DNA of 39,068 nucleotides from positions 1 through 39,068 of the forward strand of contig JAFRDD010000147.1 in NCBI GenBank assembly GCA_017404025.1, given 5' to 3'. The notes below the pieces were generated by a model. It made no database searches. It had not been told where the DNA came from and saw only the letters and a list, made by a program, of their open reading frames with translations. The position numbers were made by a program, and so were the translations under genes. Shown in pieces: positions 15,140 through 23,727 of this stretch (its first letter is position 1; every line of letters begins with the position of its first letter). The DNA is from Clostridia bacterium (GTDB lineage Bacteria > Bacillota > Clostridia > TANB77 > CAG-508).

Positions 15140-15946
15140 ATGGAAAAATTTTTTAATAAAAAAACAGTAACGGGAAGCTTTATAATTTTATTATTAGTGA
15201 TAAGTATAACTTGCTCAAACTCAAGTAAAACATTTGAAACAGCTGGAAATATATTAAGTAATAAATTAATCGGTTGGGGGATAAAAAGAGAAGAAAATCA
15301 CAATCAACCTGACGTTGGAAATAAAAATAAAGAAATTTTAGAAAAGAATAACGGAATATGCTTAGGAAATAAAGAAAAAGCATACATATATTTAACTTTT
15401 GATGAAGGATATGAGGCAGGATATACAGCACAAATTTTAGATATATTAAAGAAAAATAATGTTACAGCTACTTTTTTTATAACTTCACACTATTTAAATA
15501 CAGAACCAGAATTGGTAAAAAGAATGCTAGATGAGGGCCACATTGTAGGCAACCATACTGTTAATCATAAAAGCCTGCCAACTTTAAGTGATGAAAAAGT
15601 AAAAAGCGAAATTATGAATTTGCACAAAGAAATATATGAAAAATTTGATTATGAAATGAAATATATAAGACCACCTAAGGGAGAGTTTAGTGAAAGGACA
15701 TTGTATATATCAAATTCACTAGGATACAAAACAGTAATGTGGTCATTTGCTTATTGTGATTGGGATGAAAATAATCAGCTAAATGAAGAAAAAGCGAAAG
15801 AAATGATTATTAATAATCTTCATAATGGGGAAATTATTTTATTACATGGAAATTCAAAAACAAACACCAATATACTAGATTCGACAATAAAATACATTAA
15901 AAATCAAAATTATGAATTTAAAAGTTTAGAACAATTTGAAAAATAA
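15140..15946 (+). CDS. PdaA-like polysaccharide (peptidoglycan) deacetylase
   Basis: A 268-aa membrane-anchored NodB-fold deacetylase. An N-terminal hydrophobic helix (about 12-26) is followed by the catalytic domain. Motif 1 is LTFDEGYEAGYT with Asp88; motif 2 GNHTVNH supplies metal ligands His139 and His143; later motifs are IRPPKGEFSERT and ILLHGNS. The TFDxGYExGYT variant is typical of PdaA, which deacetylates muramic acid residues to form muramic-delta-lactam in spore cortex, so a cortex role is likely. I chose ATG 15140 with GGAGG 9 nt upstream; the in-frame ATG at 15125 overlaps that site. yqfC follows 22 nt later. Confidence 0.88.
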   Translation: MEKFFNKKTVTGSFIILLLVISITCSNSSKTFETAGNILSNKLIGWGIKREENHNQPDVGNKNKEILEKNNGICLGNKEKAYIYLTFDEGYEAGYTAQILDILKKNNVTATFFITSHYLNTEPELVKRMLDEGHIVGNHTVNHKSLPTLSDEKVKSEIMNLHKEIYEKFDYEMKYIRPPKGEFSERTLYISNSLGYKTVMWSFAYCDWDENNQLNEEKAKEMIINNLHNGEIILLHGNSKTNTNILDSTIKYIKNQNYEFKSLEQFEK

Positions 15947-15968
15947 AAAATATGTAAAGGAGATTACA

Positions 15969-16256
15969 ATGAGAAAAGAAATAAATAAAACTTCAAAAAA
16001 AATTGAAAGATTATTAGAATTACCACAAGAAGTATATTCGAATGGACCCAGAGTAGTAATTAATAGTTTTGAAGAAGTATTAATAGAAAATTATAAAGGA
16101 ATATTGGAATATGAAGAATTTATAGTAAAAATAAGCACATATATAGGAATTATAAATATAAATGGATATAATTTAAATTTAGAAACAATGACAAATGATG
16201 ATATAAAAATTACTGGTAAAATAGAAGGAATAAATTTGGAAAGAACAATAGATTAA
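15969..16256 (+). CDS. yqfC: YqfC-family sporulation protein
   Basis: A 95-aa protein of the YabP/YqfC family, found with yqfD in spore formers and needed in the mother cell for sporulation. The sequence ELPQEVYSNGPRVVINSFEEVLIENYKGILEYEEFIVKI, read in pieces, shows the typical ExPxEv, P.i.i.G..e..iEnykgi.eY pattern, with G replaced by S in INSFEE. I chose the ATG at 15969 behind AAAGGAG; an in-frame ATG at 15936 lies inside the deacetylase gene and lacks a site. yqfD begins 11 nt downstream. Confidence 0.88.
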   Translation: MRKEINKTSKKIERLLELPQEVYSNGPRVVINSFEEVLIENYKGILEYEEFIVKISTYIGIININGYNLNLETMTNDDIKITGKIEGINLERTID

Positions 16257-16267
16257 AGGAGAATAAT

Positions 16268-17452
16268 ATGCTATTCAAAATAATGTTAAGTTATATAATT
16301 GGATATGTAAGAGTAATTGTTGAAGGATATTATATAGAAAGATTTGTAAATATATGTACTAATAACAAAATAATAATTTGGAATTTAAAAAGAGATAAAG
16401 ATGTAAATTTATATTTAAATGTAGGAATTAAAGATTTTAAAAAAATAATAAAGATTGCAAAGAAAACTAAGTGTAAAATATCAATTATAAAGAAAAAAGG
16501 AATTCCGTTTATAATTAATAAATATAGGAAAAGAAAATTTTTTATATTTTTACTAATATTATTAATTATCTTATTAGGTGTAAGTTCGAATTTTATATGG
16601 AATGTAGAAATTAAAGAAGAAAATAATAATGAATTAATAGGAATCGAACAAGATTTGAAAGAAGTTGGATTAAAAAGTGGAATTGCAAAATATAAGATAA
16701 ATATAAAAGATGTAATAAATAAAATAAATTTAAAAAGAAATGATATTGCTTGGATGGGGATAGAATTAAAAGGAACAAATGCGATTGTTAAAATAGTAAA
16801 AGCTGATGAAAAGCCTGAAATAATTTCTGATGACGAATACTGTAATATTGTGTCAGATAAAGCTGGGGTTATAACAAAAATAATAGCACAAGATGGAACA
16901 GCACAAGTAAAAGAGGGGGATACTGTAAATAAAGGAACTATTCTTATATCAGGATGGATAGAAGGAAAATATACAGGAATAAGATATGTACATAGTAAAG
17001 GTGAAATACAAGCTAAAGTATGGCATACAAAAAACAAAACAGTCAATTTAAATCAAAAGATAAAAGAAAAAACGGGAAATGTTCAAAATAGTTATAAAAT
17101 AAAAATAAATAATTTTGAAATAAATTTGCTAAAAAGGGTTTCAAAATTTAAATTTTATGATACAATAAACGAAGAAAAAAGATTAAAAATATTTTCTGAC
17201 TTTTATTTACCGATTTCTATTATAAAAACAACATATGAAGAAGAAAATTATACAGAAAAAACATATACGCAGGAAGAAGCTAAAAAATTAGTTATAAAAG
17301 AATTGGAAGAAGAGTTAGAAAATGAAATAGAAATCAAAGAAAATATTCTAAATAAAAATATTAATTTGTATGAAAAAGATAATCAAATAGAAATTTATGT
17401 CACATATGAGGTACTTGAAAACATAGGGACAAAGGAAAAAATAGTTTTTTAA
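16268..17452 (+). CDS. yqfD: Sporulation protein YqfD
   Basis: A 394-aa membrane protein of the YqfD family, mother-cell expressed and required for engulfment-stage sporulation in Bacillus. The N-terminal cytoplasmic part (ILSYIIGYVRVIVEGYYIERF-like; IWNLKRDKD) is followed by a helix at about 92-108 (FFIFLLILLIILLG). The extracytoplasmic part contains DIAWMGIELKGTNAIVKI, and a biotinyl-like VKEGDTVNKGTILISG segment. AAAGGAG precedes the ATG. It is preceded by yqfC and followed by an unknown gene and ybeY. The C-terminal ~80 residues are charged and Glu-rich. Confidence 0.92.
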   Translation: MLFKIMLSYIIGYVRVIVEGYYIERFVNICTNNKIIIWNLKRDKDVNLYLNVGIKDFKKIIKIAKKTKCKISIIKKKGIPFIINKYRKRKFFIFLLILLIILLGVSSNFIWNVEIKEENNNELIGIEQDLKEVGLKSGIAKYKINIKDVINKINLKRNDIAWMGIELKGTNAIVKIVKADEKPEIISDDEYCNIVSDKAGVITKIIAQDGTAQVKEGDTVNKGTILISGWIEGKYTGIRYVHSKGEIQAKVWHTKNKTVNLNQKIKEKTGNVQNSYKIKINNFEINLLKRVSKFKFYDTINEEKRLKIFSDFYLPISIIKTTYEEENYTEKTYTQEEAKKLVIKELEEELENEIEIKENILNKNINLYEKDNQIEIYVTYEVLENIGTKEKIVF

Positions 17453-17466
17453 AGGAGAGATGTACT

Positions 17467-18663
17467 ATGCAAGAAAAAAGTTTAAAGATTACAGGAGCTA
17501 ATACGACGTTTTTTAATAAAATAACTAATACATTAACAAAGATTTTGATACCAACAAAAATAAGTCTTAATGGAATGTTTATAACTATCAAAAGAAATAA
17601 TATGTTAAAATCTTACGAATATTATAAAACAAATGAAAAAGAATTTGAAGAAAGATTTGAACAGTCATATACAAATTATTTGGAAGCAATTGACAAATAT
17701 ATTATGGATTCTATTTATAAAAAAGTTAAAAATGGGACTGCTTCAGAAATGGAGAAAAATGCATTATCTAAATATTATGAAGTAACTAGTTTAAAAGAAA
17801 ATGAATATGTAGAATATAAATATAGAAAACAAAAGTATTTATTAGAATTAGATTATCAAGGAATTTTAAGTTCTGGAAAAGAAAAAATAATACAAAAATA
17901 CAATGAATTTTATATTACAAAAATGGAATCACTATATAAAGGAATATTAAAAAATTATTCTATAAAATTAGCTGATTTAACGAATATATATGACTCATCT
18001 AAAGAATGGGTATATACAAAAATTTTTTATACACTAGAAGATTATATACAAAATATTTTTTCATTAAAAATAAAAAATAATGAAAATGAGCAGTATGAAG
18101 ATGTTATGCCAGATTTAAAAAAGTTTGAAGAATATACTGTGGGAAAATTAGACGTAAAAGATAATATTGAAAAAAATATGGTTTTGATTGGAATTAGTAG
18201 AAAATTATTTACACATAGTTTACCATTAGTTGTCGCAGAACAATGTTATGAAAAATTATTAAAAGATGCAAGAACTTTAGTTCAAGACACTAAGATCGCA
18301 ACAAAAAGAGAAAGAGCATATTCTACACTTATAAATTTAATTGAAGAATATAATGTGAAACTATTATCTACAAAAGTGTATTGGGATAACAATGAAAATA
18401 GAGAAAAATATAAAAAATTCTGGAATAAATATAAAGAAATAGAAAAAATAAAAGAAACAGACTTTATTGAATATGTTAGACAAAAAGAAATTCTATTTAT
18501 GAAAGACGATATGAAAAAATTGCATGATACAAAAATTGATTATAGCAAAATAATAAAATATTATAAGAGAAAATTAGTAGATTTAGGAGCAATGAAGCAG
18601 ATTCAAAACTCATTTAAATCACAAGGAAAGTATACAAAAAATAAGGTGAAAGTAAATGTATGA
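17467..18663 (+). CDS. Unknown protein between yqfD and ybeY
   Basis: A 398-aa, Lys/Glu/Tyr-rich, mostly helical protein with no membrane segment, signal peptide or catalytic motif I can identify. Short hydrophobic patches occur near 12-40 (NTLTKILIPTKISLNGMFITI). The rest looks like long helices with possible coiled-coil stretches. AAAGGAGAG lies upstream of the ATG, and the last 8 nt overlap ybeY, so it is translated as part of the operon. In many Firmicutes this slot (yqfC-yqfD-X-ybeY) is held by the PhoH-like ATPase PhoL/YbeZ; no Walker A motif is visible here, so it is not a diverged PhoL. I do not recognise it. Confidence 0.8.
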   Translation: MQEKSLKITGANTTFFNKITNTLTKILIPTKISLNGMFITIKRNNMLKSYEYYKTNEKEFEERFEQSYTNYLEAIDKYIMDSIYKKVKNGTASEMEKNALSKYYEVTSLKENEYVEYKYRKQKYLLELDYQGILSSGKEKIIQKYNEFYITKMESLYKGILKNYSIKLADLTNIYDSSKEWVYTKIFYTLEDYIQNIFSLKIKNNENEQYEDVMPDLKKFEEYTVGKLDVKDNIEKNMVLIGISRKLFTHSLPLVVAEQCYEKLLKDARTLVQDTKIATKRERAYSTLINLIEEYNVKLLSTKVYWDNNENREKYKKFWNKYKEIEKIKETDFIEYVRQKEILFMKDDMKKLHDTKIDYSKIIKYYKRKLVDLGAMKQIQNSFKSQGKYTKNKVKVNV

Positions 18664-19129
18664 AATAATATATAAAGACATAGAAGAAAAAAAAGAATAT
18701 GAGCCAATAATAAAAAATGTTTTAGAAAAATGTTTTGAAGAAGAAAAAATAAAAGATTCTAAATTATGTGTTACTGTTACTTTAACAAATCCAGAAAATA
18801 TTAAAGAGATTAATAGAAAATATAGAAATATTGATAAAGCAACAGATGTTTTATCTTTCCCAATGTTTAATAAAGACGAACTTGATAAAAAAATACAAGA
18901 AAAAGATTTTGAGGTTGAAGATATTTTAGGGGATATTATAATATCTATTGAAAAAGTTAAAGAACAAGCAAAAGAATATGAACACAGTTTCGAAAGAGAA
19001 TTAAGTTATATGGTTGTACATGGGTTTTATCATTTAATGGGATATGACCATATAGAGCCAGAGGACAAGCTAATTATGAGACCTAAAGAAGAAAATATTT
19101 TAAATAAATTGAATATTACAAGAGATTAA
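18656..19129 (+). CDS. ybeY: Endoribonuclease YbeY
   Basis: A 157-aa zinc metalloprotein involved in 16S rRNA 3'-end maturation and ribosome quality control. The family signature HGFYHLMGYDH gives the three metal-binding His residues, preceded by NRKYRNIDKATDVLSFP and ILGDIIISIEKVKEQAKEY. The C terminus MRPKEENIL is also typical. AAGGTGAAAG serves as ribosome site inside the end of the upstream gene, with an 8-nt overlap that implies coupling. Confidence 0.95.
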   Translation: MYEIIYKDIEEKKEYEPIIKNVLEKCFEEEKIKDSKLCVTVTLTNPENIKEINRKYRNIDKATDVLSFPMFNKDELDKKIQEKDFEVEDILGDIIISIEKVKEQAKEYEHSFERELSYMVVHGFYHLMGYDHIEPEDKLIMRPKEENILNKLNITRD

Positions 19130-19149
19130 ATAATGAAAGGATGAAAAAT

Positions 19150-20223
19150 ATGAAACATAGTAAAGAAGGAAAAAAAAGTAAAAAAGTAATTATTATAAGT
19201 ATTATTATTTTGCTTGTTGCTGCAATATCAGCACTTCTATACTTTTTCTATATCTATCCGAATTTTATTTCTAAAGAAACAAGTGTAGAAGAAGCGGAAG
19301 TTCAAGATAATAATTTAAATGTAGTGGTAGAAGAAAAAAAGGTACAAATCTTTCAGGGGGATGATAGGCCAATAGCTGTAATGATTGATAATCATTCTGA
19401 TGCATGGCCACAAGCTGGACTTAATAAAGCATATATAGTTTATGAAATAATTGTAGAAGGTGGAGAAACTAGATTAATGGCAGTATTTAAAGGGCAAGAT
19501 TTAGAAAAAATTGGACCTGTACGTAGTTCAAGACATTATTTCTTAGATTATGCAATGGAAAATGATGCAATATATACACATTTTGGATGGAGTCCACAAG
19601 CTGAAAGTGATATTTCAACATATAAAATAAATAATATTAATGGTTTAATCGAAAGTTCGGCTACATTTTGGAGAGTTAAAGACAAAGTTTCACCACATAA
19701 TGCAGTAACTAGTACGAAAGCATTATTAGATGTGGCAGAGAAAAGAAAATATGCTACTACATCAAATAAAAAGAGTGTTTTAAATTATACTACAGATGAA
19801 GTTAATCTAGAAAATGGAGAAGATGCATTAACAGTTACAATTCCACATTCGCAATTGCAAACAGTTAAATATATTTATGATGAAGAGAATAAAACATACA
19901 AAAGATTTGCAAGAAATAAAGCACAAACAGATTGGGATACAAAAGAAGCTGTTACAACTAAAAATATTATTATAGAATTTTGTGATAATTATACATTAAC
20001 TGATTCTGAAAATAAAGGAAGACAAGGATTAAAAAACATTGGAACTTTTGATGGATATTATATAACTAATGGAAAAGCTATAAAAATAAAATGTACAAAA
20101 GAATCTAGAAGTGAGCAAACAGTTTATAAAGATTTAGATGGAAAAGAAATAAAGGTTAATGATGGAAATACATTTGTAAATATATGTCCAATAAATGCAA
20201 ATGTTAGTATTGAAGGCGAATAA
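19150..20223 (+). CDS. DUF3048 (YerB-like) membrane-anchored protein
   Basis: A 357-aa extracytoplasmic protein. A basic N terminus is followed by one hydrophobic helix (about 16-38); a Cys lipobox as in B. subtilis YerB is absent, so it is anchored by the helix. The DUF3048 core includes RPIAVMIDNHSDAWPQAGL, YEIIVEGGETRLMAVF and KIGPVRSSRHYFLDYA, with a C-terminal DUF3048_C part (VSPHNAVTSTKALL onward). Biochemical function is unknown. I chose ATG 19150 over 19141 because GAAAGGA lies 8 nt before it and overlaps the earlier ATG. It follows ybeY by about 20 nt. Confidence 0.88.
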   Translation: MKHSKEGKKSKKVIIISIIILLVAAISALLYFFYIYPNFISKETSVEEAEVQDNNLNVVVEEKKVQIFQGDDRPIAVMIDNHSDAWPQAGLNKAYIVYEIIVEGGETRLMAVFKGQDLEKIGPVRSSRHYFLDYAMENDAIYTHFGWSPQAESDISTYKINNINGLIESSATFWRVKDKVSPHNAVTSTKALLDVAEKRKYATTSNKKSVLNYTTDEVNLENGEDALTVTIPHSQLQTVKYIYDEENKTYKRFARNKAQTDWDTKEAVTTKNIIIEFCDNYTLTDSENKGRQGLKNIGTFDGYYITNGKAIKIKCTKESRSEQTVYKDLDGKEIKVNDGNTFVNICPINANVSIEGE

Positions 20224-20232
20224 GGAGGAAAT

Positions 20233-20565
20233 ATGCAAGTATATGATACAGCTAATAGATTAGCTAAAGAAATAAGAGAATCTGAAGAATATAATAATTT
20301 TAAAGTGGCAAAACAGACTATTGGATTAAATGCAGAATTAAAGAATAAAATAGAAGAATTTGAAAAAGCTAGATATGAAGCACAATTATTGACAATGCAA
20401 GGAAAAAATGATGATGAAAAAATAAAAAATGTTCAGAATTTATATACAGAATTAATTCAGAATCAAGATGCATCAAAGTATTTTGAGGCTGAAATGAAGT
20501 TTAATGTAGTTATTGCAGATGTTAATAAAATTATTGGAGATAGTTTTAGAGATTTAATAAAATAG
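20233..20565 (+). CDS. YlbF/YmcA-family regulator
   Basis: A 110-aa all-helical protein of the Com_YlbF family (DUF964). Relatives YlbF, YmcA and YaaT form a complex that in B. subtilis stimulates RNase Y-dependent mRNA maturation and affects competence, biofilm and sporulation. Recognisable parts are YDTANRLAKEIRESEEYNNF, LKNKIEEFEKARYEAQL and a C-terminal EAEMKFNVVIADVNKIIGDS. AAGGAGG precedes the ATG by 6 nt, 10 nt after the DUF3048 stop. Confidence 0.88.
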   Translation: MQVYDTANRLAKEIRESEEYNNFKVAKQTIGLNAELKNKIEEFEKARYEAQLLTMQGKNDDEKIKNVQNLYTELIQNQDASKYFEAEMKFNVVIADVNKIIGDSFRDLIK

Positions 20566-20629
20566 TTTTTGTAATAGTTGGATTGTTAAATTTTGATTTG
20601 TCGAAAAATCTGAGACAAGGAGAAATTTA

Positions 20630-21331
20630 ATGGAATATGTTGTTTTAATAATATTTGTAATTATTTGTATAATAAGTTTAAGAATAATTTTTGGGATAAA
20701 TATAAAGGAAATAAAAAAGTTAGCGATTAACGAAAAATTAGATTTAATAGCAGAAAAATTTCCTTCCAATATAGAAATTTGCAAAAAAATTTTAAAAAAA
20801 TTAAAAAACGAAACTGTAAAAATAGAAGAGGAAAAAAACGTAAAAACAAGTTTGTATATAGCAATTTCAAATAAAATTGTAATTGCAAATTTAAAAGGCA
20901 ATTATTCAAGAATACAGACAATAGCACATGAATGTTTACATTCTATTCAAGATAGAAGGATTTTATTATTTAATTTCATTTTTTCTAATATTTATATAAT
21001 ATATTTTTTAATAGTTTCATTTTGTATAATGATTAACATATTGCCAAATAAAATAATGTTTATATGTATATATATAATTTTAGGATTAATTTTTTATGTG
21101 GTAAGAAGTTATTTAGAAAATGATGCAATGATAAAAGCGAGATTTTTAGCAAAAGAGTATATGGATGAGGAAAAAATTATTTCTGAGAATGAAATGGATA
21201 AATTACTACAAGGATTTGACAATATTAATTATATAGGCATAAAATATGTAAATTATAATTTAATTAAGGGATTATTAATAAAAGTATTAATAATTTTATT
21301 AATATGTTTTATGAGAACAGTTGCATTTTAA
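20630..21331 (+). CDS. Membrane-embedded HExxH zinc metallopeptidase-like protein
   Basis: A 233-aa putative membrane protease. One N-terminal helix (3-22) precedes a soluble part; the zinc motif HECLHSIQD lies near residue 103, followed by two helices (about 117-160) and a C-terminal helix (215-230). The arrangement, and YLENDAMIKARFLAKEYM after the helices, resembles YugP-type neutral zinc metallopeptidases, but the sequence is shorter and diverged. The substrate is unknown. AAGGAG precedes the ATG. The secG promoter lies in its last codons. Confidence 0.7.
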   Translation: MEYVVLIIFVIICIISLRIIFGINIKEIKKLAINEKLDLIAEKFPSNIEICKKILKKLKNETVKIEEEKNVKTSLYIAISNKIVIANLKGNYSRIQTIAHECLHSIQDRRILLFNFIFSNIYIIYFLIVSFCIMINILPNKIMFICIYIILGLIFYVVRSYLENDAMIKARFLAKEYMDEEKIISENEMDKLLQGFDNINYIGIKYVNYNLIKGLLIKVLIILLICFMRTVAF

Positions 21332-21349
21332 AATAAAATATGTTACAAT
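21321..21349 (+). promoter_or_regulatory. Predicted sigma-A promoter of secG
   Basis: TTGCAT (21321-21326), a 17-nt spacer and TACAAT (21344-21349). The -35 overlaps the end of the metallopeptidase gene. Start would be near 21356. Confidence 0.65.
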
Positions 21350-21389
21350 GTTCAAGTAAAAAAGAGAAAACCGTAGGGAGGAATCATAA

Positions 21390-21638
21390 ATGGAAATAGC
21401 AAGAATAATATTAACAGTAGTATATTTTATAATAGCATTAGCAGTTATAATATTAGCATTAATACAAACAAAAGAAGATGCAGGTTTATCTTCAACAATA
21501 ACTGGTTCATCAACAAGTAATTTCTTAGAGAAAAATAAAGGCAGAACTAAAGAAGGAAAGCAAAAAAGATGGACAATTATTTTATCAATTGTGTTTGTAA
21601 TACTAACAATAGGTTTAGGAATATTATATATGGCATAG
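21390..21638 (+). CDS. secG: Preprotein translocase subunit SecG
   Basis: An 82-aa, two-helix membrane component of the SecYEG channel. Helices lie at about 4-25 and 58-80. The conserved link ALIQTKEDAGLSSTITG and the following Ser/Gly segment are typical of the family (LxQxxKxxGLSxxxxG). GGGAGG precedes the ATG. It stands upstream of rnr, as in Bacillus and many Clostridia (secG-rnr-smpB), though a terminator and a repeat separate the two here. Confidence 0.93.
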   Translation: MEIARIILTVVYFIIALAVIILALIQTKEDAGLSSTITGSSTSNFLEKNKGRTKEGKQKRWTIILSIVFVILTIGLGILYMA

Positions 21639-21646
21639 TAAAAAAT

Positions 21647-21685
21647 AAAGAACGGTTTTAAAATCAAAATCGTTCTTTTATTTTA
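21647..21685 (+). terminator. Terminator after secG
   Basis: AAAGAACGGTTTT (21647-21659) pairs with AAAATCGTTCTTT (21666-21678) with one G-U, followed by TATTTT. Confidence 0.82.
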
Positions 21686-21690
21686 AATCT

Positions 21691-21748
21691 TTTTCAAAAA
21701 GGACCGTCCCTGATGAAAATTTTCAAAAAGGACCGTCCCTGATGAAAA
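21691..21748 (-). repeat. Tandem pair of the dispersed GGGACGGTCC repeat
   Basis: Two identical 29-nt copies at 21691-21719 and 21720-21748 (TTTTCAAAAAGGACCGTCCC then TGATGAAAA), in the opposite orientation to the uvrC copies. They fill the space between the secG terminator and the rnr ribosome site. Confidence 0.9.
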
Positions 21749-21790
21749 ATGATGAAAAATTATGACTAAAGAAGGAGTTGAAAAGAAAAA

Positions 21791-23548
21791 ATGAGAAATA
21801 AGCATATAAAAAAAGAAAAAGAAACTGTAGTAGGGATATTTCAAAAAAGTAGAAATTTTGGATTTGTAGTACCAGATAATAAGAGTTTTGAAACAGATAT
21901 TTATATACCTAAAAAAAATTGGAAAAATGCAAGAAATAATTATAAAGTAGTTGTAGAAATTATAGAATATCCAAAAAAGGGAAAAAATGCAGAAGGGAAA
22001 ATAATAGAAGTAATAGGAAATGCAGATGAATCATGGGTTGATATGATTTCATTGATAAAAAGATATAAATTGCCTAGTATGTTTCCAATACCTGTTTTGA
22101 ATGAGGCTGTACAATGTGGAAATAAAGTAGATAAAAAAGATATTCCTAATAGAGTAGATTTAAGAAATGAAAATATTTTTACAATAGATGGAGCAGATGC
22201 AAAAGATTTAGATGATGCAGTAAAAGTAAGTAGATTGGAAAATGGAAATTTTAAATTAGATGTTCATATTGCAGATGTAAGTTTCTACGTTAAAGAAGGC
22301 AGTTTATTAGACCAAGAAGCATTAATTAGAGGAACAAGTATATATATGTTAGGACAAGTTATACCAATGCTTCCACAAGAATTGTCTAATGGTATATGTA
22401 GTTTAAATGCAGGAGAAGATAGATTTGCGATTTCTTGCTCTATGGAAATAAACGAAAAAGGAAAAGTAGTTTCAAGTAGTATATATAAATCAATTATAAA
22501 TGTAAAAGAAAGAATGACATATGATGATGTTCAAAAGATAATTGATAATGCAGATGAAAAAGTAGTAAAAAAATATGAAAAATATATAGAAGATTTTAAA
22601 TTAATGGAAGAACTTGCAGGTATATTAAAAATAAGAAGACTAGAACAAGGTTATTTAAATTTAGATATTGCTGAAAGTGAAATTAAGTTAGATTCTGATG
22701 GAAAACCAATAGAAATAGGCAAAAGAAAAACATCTTTTGCACATGAAATAATAGAACATTTTATGCTAACTGCAAATGAAACAATTGCAGAGAAGTTTTA
22801 TTGGTTGCAAGCTCCATTTATGTATAGGGTGCATGAAGAACCAGATATAGATAAAGTAAAAGAATTAAATATTGCACTCTCAAATTTTGGATTAAAAATA
22901 AAAATTTCACAAGATGATAAAATATATTCAAAAGAATTTGCAAAAATATTAGAAAAGGTGAAGGGTACAGAAGAACAAATGGTAGTTTCTAATATGATTT
23001 TGCATTGCTTGAAAGTTGCAAGATATGAAAGTATAAATAAGGGACATTTTGGAATAGCAAGTAGATATTATTGTCATTTTACATCACCAATAAGGAGATA
23101 TCCAGATTTATTTATTCATAGAATTATATCTGAATATTTAAAAGAGAATTATGATGTACCAGAAAAATTTTTAAGCAAATACATGGAAGAAGCTGAAAGT
23201 AGAGCTGCTAAAGCTTCAGAAAGAGAAACAGTAGCTACAAAAGTAGAAAGAGAAAGCGAAAAAATTAAAAAAGCAGAATTTATGCAAGATAAAATAGGAG
23301 AAGAATATGATGCAATTGTTTCTTCAATTACATCTTTTGGAATGTTTGTTCAATTAGAAAATACAGTTGAGGGATTAGTTAGATTTGAAGATATGGGAAA
23401 TGAATATTTTATATATAATGATGAGAAAAAACAATTAATAGGTGAAAAAACAAACATTGTTTATCACATTGGTAAAAAAGTAAAAGTAAAAGTTATTGCT
23501 GCAAGTAAAGCATTAGCGCAAGTTGACTTTAGTATAGTTTTATCATAA
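21791..23548 (+). CDS. rnr: Ribonuclease R (short form lacking the N-terminal helix-turn-helix)
   Basis: A processive 3'-5' exoribonuclease of the RNase II/R family. It begins directly in the first cold-shock/OB domain (VVGIFQKSRNFGFVVPDN). The RNB catalytic domain follows, with TIDGADAKDLDDAVKVS supplying the metal-binding Asp cluster near 134-145, and later HEEPDIDKV and YCHFTSPIRRYPDL. A C-terminal S1 domain (IGEEYDAIVSSITSFGMFVQL) ends it. At 585 aa it is well short of the usual ~700-780 aa: the N-terminal winged-helix domain and the basic tail are missing. A repeat lies just upstream, so N-terminal loss may have accompanied its insertion. The nearest ribosome site, GAAGGAG, is 14 nt from the ATG. 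Confidence 0.93.
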   Translation: MRNKHIKKEKETVVGIFQKSRNFGFVVPDNKSFETDIYIPKKNWKNARNNYKVVVEIIEYPKKGKNAEGKIIEVIGNADESWVDMISLIKRYKLPSMFPIPVLNEAVQCGNKVDKKDIPNRVDLRNENIFTIDGADAKDLDDAVKVSRLENGNFKLDVHIADVSFYVKEGSLLDQEALIRGTSIYMLGQVIPMLPQELSNGICSLNAGEDRFAISCSMEINEKGKVVSSSIYKSIINVKERMTYDDVQKIIDNADEKVVKKYEKYIEDFKLMEELAGILKIRRLEQGYLNLDIAESEIKLDSDGKPIEIGKRKTSFAHEIIEHFMLTANETIAEKFYWLQAPFMYRVHEEPDIDKVKELNIALSNFGLKIKISQDDKIYSKEFAKILEKVKGTEEQMVVSNMILHCLKVARYESINKGHFGIASRYYCHFTSPIRRYPDLFIHRIISEYLKENYDVPEKFLSKYMEEAESRAAKASERETVATKVERESEKIKKAEFMQDKIGEEYDAIVSSITSFGMFVQLENTVEGLVRFEDMGNEYFIYNDEKKQLIGEKTNIVYHIGKKVKVKVIAASKALAQVDFSIVLS

Positions 23549-23708
23549 TATTTGCAAATATAGTAGAAAATAAAGAAAATAAAGCAATAAATGTACCCCC
23601 AAATTTATTGCTTTTTTCTTTTATTTCATATATTCCATATCCAATAGCTTTTAAGCATATAAAAGAAGTTACTAAAAGAAAAATAATATCTGAGACAAAG
23701 TTAATCAA
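23529..23708 (-). CDS. Small two-helix membrane protein at the end of the ger operon (D-subunit-like)
   Basis: A 59-aa gene starting at TTG 23708, 6 nt after a near-perfect AAGGAGGT (23722-23715). The protein begins INFVSDIIFLLVTSF and has two hydrophobic helices (about 2-27 and 38-58) joined by a charged YEIKEKSNKFGG loop. It lies 19 nt downstream of gerC on the same strand. Small two-helix D proteins are encoded with some GerA-type receptors in Bacillus and modulate germination; this assignment rests on size, topology and position only. Its last 20 nt overlap the end of rnr on the other strand, and the rnr terminator lies within its coding sequence. Confidence 0.7.
   Translation of the reverse strand: MINFVSDIIFLLVTSFICLKAIGYGIYEIKEKSNKFGGTFIALFSLFSTIFANIMIKLY
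23581..23617 (+). terminator. Terminator of rnr
   Basis: AAAGCAATAAAT (23581-23592) and ATTTATTGC (23603-23611) form a 9-bp stem, GCAATAAAT with ATTTATTGC, followed by TTTTTT. It sits inside the antisense small ger-operon gene. Confidence 0.8.
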
Positions 23709-23727
23709 AGAACTACCTCCTTAATTT

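Noticed and set aside
21763..21793. Short reading frame starting ATG ACT AAA just before rnr as the lost RNase R N terminus
   Set aside because: It ends after ten codons, lies between a repeat and the rnr ribosome site, and encodes nothing like the missing helix-turn-helix.
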